This document shows, in pieces, positions 54,548 through 64,000 of a stretch of DNA of 64,000 bases. A model generated the notes under the pieces. That model worked only from the letters and a program-made list of their open reading frames with translations, did not search any database and was not told where the DNA came from. A program made the position numbers and the translations under genes. Numbering within the stretch: the stretch's first letter is position 1; each line of letters opens with the position of its first letter. This DNA comes from Sinorhizobium fredii. GTDB lineage: Bacteria; Pseudomonadota; Alphaproteobacteria; Rhizobiales; Rhizobiaceae. The stretch spans positions 1,942,501-2,006,500 of the forward strand of contig NZ_CP024307.1 in the NCBI RefSeq assembly GCF_002944405.1. Reading direction: 5' to 3'.

Positions 54548-54836
54548 TTCATCGTCCTTTATCAAGCGCGCGGCGCCGCCTCCCGGCGGCGCCGACGCAA
54601 AAGAAAACGGTCCCCGGAGCCGAAGCACCGGAACCGTCCGAAACATCCGAACCGTTCTTATAACAGAAACGGAAGCGCGAAAGCCAGATTTTTCGAGACG
54701 CTCCGCGCCGGGGCGAAGGCTGTGTCCAACCTCGAGATCTTCAAAAAATAGCCTTCAGTACAAAAAGCCGCTTTACCTCAACAGCACTTCAGGTTGTATC
54801 AGTCCAGGTTCCATGAACAAGCGATCGGAACCAACC

Positions 54837-56288
54837 ATGAGTCTACTCGAAGAGAAGCCAAGGACCTCCAGCGTGACGAAGCACAGGCCAGGCGAGGGAC
54901 GCTGGAGCGAGTTGCTGAAGAGAGATCATCTTGCTGCAACCGTGACCCTGTGCCTTGGCGTCGCGCTCTTTGCCTTCAACGAGTTCTTTATTTCGACGGC
55001 CTTGCCTACGGCGGTCGAGGAATTCGGCGGGGCGGCCTTGCTGTCCTGGGCCTTCACGCTCTATCTGGTTTTCGCCATCATCGGCGGCGCCCTGGCGGCC
55101 AATCTGAAAGCCAGGTTCGGCGCGCGCAGCACGCTGATCGCTGCCGCGCTGGTCTTCGCCGCCGGCACGGTGATCGCGACCGTCGCGACCGGCATGCCTC
55201 AAGTGCTCGCCGGCAGGTTGCTGCAGGGGCTCGGCGAAGGAATCATTGCCGGGGTTTGCTATGCACTCATCCCCGAGCTTTTCCCGCCGCGCCTCGTTCC
55301 CAAGGTTTTCGGGGCAGAAGCGATCGTCTGGGCGTCGGCCGCCTTTGCCGGTCCGCTGATCTCCGGACTGCTCACGGAATATTGGTCGTGGCGGGCCGCC
55401 TTCTTCGTCAACATACCGGCCGTCGCCGTCTTCATAGCGCTCGTCATTGCGATCGTCGGCCAGCCGAAGCGAGGTGGCGGCGATGTCGGCGCCGTGCCTT
55501 TGCTGCGACTCTTCGCATTCGGGCTCGGCATTTTGTTGATCTCGCTCTCGAGTACGGCAAGCAGTGCCTATGTGACGGCGGCTTTGCTGGTGATCGCACT
55601 CGCCGTCTTCATCACCGCGATCCGATCCGACCGCAGATCGCCGAACTCCATTCTGCCGTCCTGCGCTTTCGCGAACCGAAGCGCGCTTGGCAGCGGTCTC
55701 TGGATTATCCTGTTGATGCCGCTCGCCCAGGCGTCCGGCTCGGTCTATCTCGTCTATTCGCTGCAGCAGCTTTGGGATTTCCGACCGACGGCCGCCGGCT
55801 TTTCGAGCGCTTTGATGGCGATGTCCTGGAGCGTAACGGCAATTCTGGTCGCCAGCCTGCCATCGCACGCGATTCGCGTTCGGCTGATGTGGACGGGGCC
55901 GCTGATCCTCGGCCTTGGCCTCGTCGGGCTGACACTCGCCGTCTGGAGCGACGAGCACCGGCTTGTGTTCATCGGACAGGCGGCTATCGGCGCCGGTTTC
56001 GGCATCAGTTGGGGAACGCTCAGCCAATTCCTGATGGACATCTCGAGCAAGGAGGAGCGCGACAAGACCTCGGCGCTGCTGCCGACGCTGCAATCGGCGG
56101 GCTATGCGATCGGCGCCGCCCTTTTCGGCGTAACCGCCAACGCTTTCGGCTTCGATGAAGGTGCCAGCGACTATGTGCTGGCGATGTCGCTGCTTGCCGT
56201 ATTTGCGCTGGCTTGCGTCATCGCGGTCGCATCGGTTTTCTTCGCCTTCAGGACGCTGCGCCTGACGCGGCAGGGCGCCGCGTGGTAG
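54837..56288 (+). CDS. MFS transporter
   Basis: 483 residues from ATG 54837; ATG 54813 would add eight residues and neither start has a strong site. Seen: at least twelve hydrophobic helices, the drug/H+ antiporter-like motif A region LKARFGARSTLIAAALVFA, and motif C-like GVCYALIPELFPPR with GAEAIVWASAAFAGPLISGLL. These place it in the major facilitator superfamily, probably an exporter of the drug-resistance type. Substrate unknown. Divergent from greA and convergent with carB. Confidence 0.88.
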   Translation: MSLLEEKPRTSSVTKHRPGEGRWSELLKRDHLAATVTLCLGVALFAFNEFFISTALPTAVEEFGGAALLSWAFTLYLVFAIIGGALAANLKARFGARSTLIAAALVFAAGTVIATVATGMPQVLAGRLLQGLGEGIIAGVCYALIPELFPPRLVPKVFGAEAIVWASAAFAGPLISGLLTEYWSWRAAFFVNIPAVAVFIALVIAIVGQPKRGGGDVGAVPLLRLFAFGLGILLISLSSTASSAYVTAALLVIALAVFITAIRSDRRSPNSILPSCAFANRSALGSGLWIILLMPLAQASGSVYLVYSLQQLWDFRPTAAGFSSALMAMSWSVTAILVASLPSHAIRVRLMWTGPLILGLGLVGLTLAVWSDEHRLVFIGQAAIGAGFGISWGTLSQFLMDISSKEERDKTSALLPTLQSAGYAIGAALFGVTANAFGFDEGASDYVLAMSLLAVFALACVIAVASVFFAFRTLRLTRQGAAW

Positions 56289-56361
56289 CGCAACTCTCCT
56301 GGAAGCGTCTATCCATTACCGAGCCTTGGCGCACCCGATAGGGGCGCGCCGGGGGCATCCG

Positions 56362-59853
<3,492 letters not shown>

Positions 59854-60071
59854 GGTTCTCATCCGCTTTCTGGTTGCGCGAAAAACCGGCCGAGGTGGGA
59901 GATCACCGGCCGGGTGCGCAATGAATGGTCTTTTCAGGCTAGAAGCGGCTTATAGGCAAATGTCCCTGCCAGCGGAACCCCGAAAATTCCGGAATCGACA
60001 ATTAGGCGCAGATATTTGCGCGCTCAACCAATGCCCCCATTTACCATCCCAGTTTCGCCGACATCCGCAGC

Positions 60072-61099
60072 CTATTCAGAAGACGGGATCACCAGCACTT
60101 TTACTTCTCCTGGGAGCGCTTTGTTAGCAATGATGACGGGGGCCTCGTCGAGGGTCACGCGCCGGGAAATCAGCCGGTCGACGTCAATTGCGCCCGTGGC
60201 CACGAGGTCGGCTGCCCGGCGGTGCACAAAGGGATTGATGAAGGACCCTTGCAGGCGCAGCTCGCGGAAGAGAATGTCGAAAGGCTCGATCTCCACCTTC
60301 TCGCCCCGCGGCAGCACGCCGAGAATGACGACCGTCCCGCCCGCCTTCGCCAGGCGTGTCGACTGCATCACGGTTTCTGCCACGCCGGCGCATTCGATCA
60401 CGACATCGACTCCTCCAGGAACGAGTCCGTGCGGCCCAGAGATCGCCTCGATCACGTCGCCGGCGGTGGGATCGACCGTTGCCGTCGCCCCGACCTCCTC
60501 CGCCAAGCCGCGCTTCGATGCCTGCCGCGTCGAGAGAATGACCGTCGTCGCACCCGCCAGCCTTGCAAGTTGAACGGTCAATAGACCAATAACGCCGCCC
60601 CCGAGAACCGCCACCGAGGACCCGGCACGGATACCGGCGTTGTCTATGCCGTGCAGACAGCAGGCGAGGGGTTCACAGAACGCTCCGTGCACCGCATCGA
60701 GGCTAAGCGGAATTTCGAAGGCCTGTTTCTGCGGGACCAGCACGTACTCGGCGAAACCGCCATCGCGGTGAATGCCGATGGCGCGCAGATTGAGGCAGAG
60801 ATTTACTCTGCCAGCTTGGCATTGTGGGCAGCGGCCGCAGGAAATATTGGGGTCGCCGGTGATTCTCGCTCCCGGTTTGATCCCGTAAACGGAGTTCCGG
60901 CCCTCACGACGATGCCGCAGAATTCGTGACCGAGGGTGACCGGAGGCGTCGACGGAAACTCCCCATGAAGGAGATGCCGGTCGGTCCCGCAAATGCCGCA
61001 GGCTTCCACTTTGACGAGCAGATCGTCAGGCCCGGGTTCGGGCACCTCGACGTGCCGAACGGAGATTTTGCCGATCGCTTCCAGACGCACCGCTTTCAT
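60072..61099 (-). pseudogene. Zinc-dependent alcohol dehydrogenase, frameshifted
   Basis: Two adjoining frames make one medium-chain dehydrogenase. The N-terminal part starts at ATG 61099 behind GGAGGAG, carries the catalytic zinc ligands in CGICGTDRH and GHEFCG, and then goes out of frame near 60894-60899. The next frame carries the structural-zinc cysteines CGRCPQCQAGRVNLC, the Rossmann motif VAVLGGGVIGLLTVQLA and the normal end at 60072. Reading GIVVRAG directly into NSVYGIKPG restores the family sequence, which needs one extra base. A true one-base deletion or a sequencing error are the two explanations. Otherwise intact and similar to sorbitol or threonine-type dehydrogenases. Confidence 0.85.
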
Positions 61100-61296
61100 G
61101 CATGCTCCTCCGACCACCGCACCATAGGAACGCGAAAGCGCCAGGTCGTCAATCTGCCGGAAAATCGAACCCGCAAGTTGCAGAGAAAAAGACCGGCGGA
61201 TGAAACCGCCCTGCAGCGATTGCGTTTTACAGGAATTGCAGCGCAGGCATATAAATGTTCAACGCGCCAAGTGGCGACGTCTCCGGAGGAAAGATC

Positions 61297-62232
61297 ATGG
61301 AATGGAAGGGCCGCCGCCAGTCCAGCAACGTCGAGGATCAGCGGGGCGCGGGCCCCGGCGGCCTTGGAGGCGGCCCCTTCGGCCGCGGCGGCGGGTTTCG
61401 CATTCCGACGGGCGGCGGCATGCGCCGCGCCGGCGGCGGCCTGAGCTTCGGAACGATCATCTTCCTGGTCATTCTCTATTTCGTCCTCAAAGCCATGGGC
61501 ATCGACATGCTCCAGGTCATCGAAGGCGGCCCGGTGAACATGCCGGGCTTCGAGCAGAGCGATGGTTCTCAGGCGCCGCGCGGCTCGGCGGAAGAAGAGG
61601 AGATGAAGGCCTTCATGGCGACGGTGTTGGCGGAGACGGAGGACACCTGGAACGGCATCTTCCAGGCTGGCGGCGAACAATACGAGGAGCCGAAGCTGGT
61701 GCTTTTCAGCGGCGCCGTCCAGTCGGCCTGCGGTTTTGCCTCCGCTGCCTCGGGGCCATTCTATTGCCCCGGGGACCGCAAGGTCTATCTGGACATGACC
61801 TTCTTCGAGGAACTGGCGCAGAAGTTCGATGCAGCCGGCGACTTCGCGCAAGCCTACGTGCTGGCGCACGAGGTCGGCCATCACGTCCAGAACCTGCTCG
61901 GCGTCCTTCCGAAATTCAATCAGATGCGTCAGCGCATGAGCGAGGCCGAGGCGAACCAGATGTCGATCCGCGTCGAACTGCAGGCGGATTGCTTTGCCGG
62001 AATCTGGGGCAAGTACACCGAACAGAAAGGCATGCTGGAGCGCGGCGACCTCGAAGAGGCTCTCAACGCCGCGACCCAGATCGGTGACGACACGCTGCAG
62101 AAACGCACGCAAGGCTATGTCGTGCCGGAGAGTTTCAACCACGGAACCTCGGAGCAGCGGATGAAGTGGTTCAGACGCGGCTTCGACAGCGGCAGGATGT
62201 CCGACTGCGATACCTTCTCCGGTTCGGTTTGA
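61297..62232 (+). CDS. Membrane-anchored neutral zinc metallopeptidase (YpfJ family)
   Basis: 311 residues from ATG 61297, with CGGAGGAAAG upstream. Seen: a Gly/Arg-rich N-terminus (WKGRRQSSNVEDQRG), one membrane helix at about 64-82 (FGTIIFLVILYFVLKAMG), and a catalytic region with FCPGD-like YCPGDRKVYLD, the zincin motif in LAHEVGHHVQN and ELQADCFAGIW. This is the KPN_02809/YpfJ family (PF04228), zinc peptidases of unknown target. The catalytic part should face the periplasm. Single gene, between the broken dehydrogenase and the aldo/keto reductase. Confidence 0.93.
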   Translation: MEWKGRRQSSNVEDQRGAGPGGLGGGPFGRGGGFRIPTGGGMRRAGGGLSFGTIIFLVILYFVLKAMGIDMLQVIEGGPVNMPGFEQSDGSQAPRGSAEEEEMKAFMATVLAETEDTWNGIFQAGGEQYEEPKLVLFSGAVQSACGFASAASGPFYCPGDRKVYLDMTFFEELAQKFDAAGDFAQAYVLAHEVGHHVQNLLGVLPKFNQMRQRMSEAEANQMSIRVELQADCFAGIWGKYTEQKGMLERGDLEEALNAATQIGDDTLQKRTQGYVVPESFNHGTSEQRMKWFRRGFDSGRMSDCDTFSGSV

Positions 62233-62271
62233 TCGCTTCGGATCCGGACAAAGCCCGGTTCCCGCGATCCC

Positions 62272-63264
62272 TCATCGTTCGCTGTCCATATGGACGAGCT
62301 GCGCCTCGGGATAGCGTGCGCCGGCGGCGGCGCCCCTCGGAACTGCACGCTCGATCGCGGCGAGATCGTCGGCGTTCAATGGAACCGACTGCGCGCCAAG
62401 CGCTTCGGAAAGGCGATCGCGCCGCCGGGCGCCGACCAGCGGCACGATATCGCCGCCCTGAGCGGCAACCCAAGCGATGGCGATCTGCGCCACAGACGCT
62501 CCCTTGGCCGCCGCCACGCGCCTCAGCGCTTCGACCAAGGCTAGGTTCTGATCGACATTGCCGTCCTGAAACCGCGGGCTCATCGCCCGAAAGTCGCCGG
62601 TTCTGGCCGCATCCTTCCGCCAGTGACCGCTGATGAGGCCGCGCGAAAGCACCCCATAGGCGGTGATGCCGATGCCGAGGTCGCGGCAGGTTGGGAGAAT
62701 CTGGTCCTCGATCCCTCTGGAGATCAGTGAATATTCGATCTGCAGATCGCTGATCGGGTGGACGGCGGCGGCGCGGCGGATCGTCTCCGCTCCGACTTCG
62801 GATAGGCCGATGTGTCGAACATAGCCCGCCTTCACCATATCCGCGATCGCACCGATCGTCTCTTCGATCGGAACCTCCGGGTCGAGGCGGGAGGGGCGGT
62901 AGATATCGATATAATCGACCCCCAGCCGCTGAAGGCTGTAAGCCAGGAAATTCCGCACCGCCTTCGGCCGTCCGTCATAGCCGGACCAGCCGCCCGCCGC
63001 ATCGCGCAGCGCGCCGAATTTGACGCTCAGCTGCACCTGATCGCGATCCCGGCCGGCGAGCGCCTCGCGGATCAGCATCTCGTTATGGCCCATGCCGTAG
63101 AAATCGCCGGTGTCGAGCAGGGTGACCCCGGCATCGAGAGCGGCATGAATTGTCGCGATGCTTTCCGCGCGATCCGTCGGACCGTACATTCCAGACATTC
63201 CCATGCATCCGAGACCAATCGCCGAAACGTCGGGTCCGGACCTGCCTAGCGAAACCATATGCAT
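62272..63264 (-). CDS. Aldo/keto reductase
   Basis: 330 residues from ATG 63264, behind AAGGAGAAG. NADPH-dependent oxidoreductase of the AKR superfamily, cytoplasmic. Seen: GLGCMGMSGMYGP at the N-terminus, the Asp-Tyr pair in LDTGDFYGMGHNE, the catalytic Lys in QLSVKFG, LGVDYIDIYRPSRLDP, RHIGLSEVG and the C-terminal VGARRRDRLSEAL coenzyme motif. Similar to AKR13-type pyridoxal or quinone-linked reductases; substrate unknown. Divergent from a LysR gene with a shared inverted repeat between, which suggests direct control by it. Confidence 0.92.
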   Translation of the reverse strand: MHMVSLGRSGPDVSAIGLGCMGMSGMYGPTDRAESIATIHAALDAGVTLLDTGDFYGMGHNEMLIREALAGRDRDQVQLSVKFGALRDAAGGWSGYDGRPKAVRNFLAYSLQRLGVDYIDIYRPSRLDPEVPIEETIGAIADMVKAGYVRHIGLSEVGAETIRRAAAVHPISDLQIEYSLISRGIEDQILPTCRDLGIGITAYGVLSRGLISGHWRKDAARTGDFRAMSPRFQDGNVDQNLALVEALRRVAAAKGASVAQIAIAWVAAQGGDIVPLVGARRRDRLSEALGAQSVPLNADDLAAIERAVPRGAAAGARYPEAQLVHMDSER

Positions 63265-63330
63265 CTGACTTCTCCTTGGTGAAACCTTGCGGTTGTTTCC
63301 TTCGGCTGCAAGGTTTACTCGGGATCGCTC

Positions 63331-63379
63331 TGTGCGATAATCCAGCATTCACAACACAGCTTGTACGGATTTTCGCACA
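63331..63379. promoter_or_regulatory. Large inverted repeat between the reductase and LysR genes
   Basis: TGTGCGATAATCC (63331-63343) and GGATTTTCGCACA (63367-63379) are 13-bp arms that differ at one position, separated by 23 bp. The right arm ends exactly at the LysR start codon. The arrangement suits binding of a LysR-type dimer of dimers that represses its own gene and controls the divergent reductase. Confidence 0.6.
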
Positions 63380-64000
63380 ATGAATGAGCTTCCTTTAGCA
63401 GATCTCGACGCCTTCGCGGCCGTCGCGCACGCACGCAGTTTTCGGACTGCGGCGAAGAAGCGCGGCGTATCGGCGTCGGCTCTGAGCGAAGCCCTGCGGC
63501 GGCTCGAATCGAGGCTGGGCGTCAGGCTGCTCAACCGCACCACGCGCAGTGTCACCGTGACCGAAGCGGGTAGGCGCCTCTTGGAGCGGCTGGCGCCGGC
63601 GCTCGGCGAGATCGCCGGGGCGCTCGAACAGGTGGCGAGCGAACGCGACAACCCGGCCGGGACCCTACGCCTCAATGTGCCGACGATCGTTGCACGCGAA
63701 ATTCTGCCGCCGATTGTCGGTCCTTTTCTCGCGGCGCATCCGGCGATCGCCTTGGAGGTGACCGCCGAGGATGGTTTCATCGACGTTCTGGCCGCTGGTT
63801 TCGATGCGGGCGTGCGTTACGAGGAACGTCTCGAGAAGGACATGATCGCGATCCCGATCGGACCGCGTGTGCAGCGCTACGTCACGGCCGCCGCTCCGGC
63901 CTATCTGGCCCGGCATGGCGTGCCGCAGCATCCGCGCGATCTTCTCGACCACGCCACGATCCGTCACCGTTTCCAAAACGGCATTGCACTGGCGTGGGAG
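63380..64000 (+). CDS. LysR-family regulator (runs off right edge)
   Basis: 207 codons from ATG 63380 to the end of the window, no stop seen. Seen: an N-terminal winged HTH (LDAFAAVAHARSFRTAAKKRGVSASALSEALRRLE) and the first part of the effector-binding domain (LRLNVPTIVAREILPPIVGPFLAAHP), as in regulators of small oxidoreductases. It is divergent from the aldo/keto reductase, the usual layout of a LysR regulator and its target. Inducer unknown. Confidence 0.92.
   Translation, partial: MNELPLADLDAFAAVAHARSFRTAAKKRGVSASALSEALRRLESRLGVRLLNRTTRSVTVTEAGRRLLERLAPALGEIAGALEQVASERDNPAGTLRLNVPTIVAREILPPIVGPFLAAHPAIALEVTAEDGFIDVLAAGFDAGVRYEERLEKDMIAIPIGPRVQRYVTAAAPAYLARHGVPQHPRDLLDHATIRHRFQNGIALAWE

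Overview
This is a GC-rich stretch of an alphaproteobacterial chromosome, almost certainly a Sinorhizobium/Ensifer-type rhizobium. The reasons are: the trxB-lsrB-AbcR neighbourhood next to an lrp-lpsCDE / lpsB / greA lipopolysaccharide-core cluster; a class II (B12-dependent) ribonucleotide reductase; a suf operon in the rhizobial order sufS2-B-C-D-S-T-A with RirA- and Irr-type iron operators; an alphaproteobacterial LexA box (GTTC-N7-GTTC); and a RIME-type intergenic palindromic repeat. No rRNA, tRNA, CRISPR array, insertion sequence or prophage core was seen.

Layout. 1-10.4 kb: a partial M23 peptidase, a ferritin-like DUF455 protein and the peroxiredoxin Bcp (minus strand), a giant AsmA-like protein, tyrS, anmK, a membrane diguanylate cyclase and an alpha/beta hydrolase. 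10.4-17.8 kb: the suf iron-sulfur assembly operon. 17.8-22.4 kb: the glycine cleavage operon gcvTHP behind a tandem glycine riboswitch. 22.5-27.7 kb: copper-handling proteins (DUF2946-like plus a YcnI-PCuAC fusion), three very small lipoproteins, a GNAT acetyltransferase and an amidase whose 3' end looks frameshifted.

27.7-32.3 kb is the one clearly accessory region. It holds a decayed PIN-toxin gene, then a one-strand cassette: small protein, XRE repressor, ImmA/IrrE-type metallopeptidase, an unknown 219-residue protein, a TIR-domain protein with a separate C-terminal domain, and an unknown 155-residue protein translationally coupled to the TIR gene. The combination resembles a regulated defence or toxin module and is the best candidate here for an undescribed system, but function is inferred only from gene content.

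32.3-49 kb: nrdJ with a pair of NrdR boxes, a DUF72 protein, divergent uvrA/ssb around a LexA box, marC, gyrA, a lytic transglycosylase, two tandem sRNAs of the AbcR (ar15) family, lsrB and trxB. 49-56 kb: lrp, lpsC, lpsD, lpsE converging on lpsB, greA, and a divergent MFS exporter. 56-64 kb: carB, a zinc alcohol dehydrogenase broken by a frameshift, a membrane-anchored zinc metallopeptidase, and an aldo/keto reductase divergent from a LysR regulator that runs off the right end.

Many genes form regulated housekeeping circuits: iron (RirA/Irr on suf), glycine (riboswitch on gcv), DNA damage (LexA on uvrA), nucleotide supply (NrdR on nrdJ), and redox and envelope control (LsrB, Lrp, LPS core). 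All coordinates and motifs come from reading the sequence; family names rest on recognised motifs, not on database searches.
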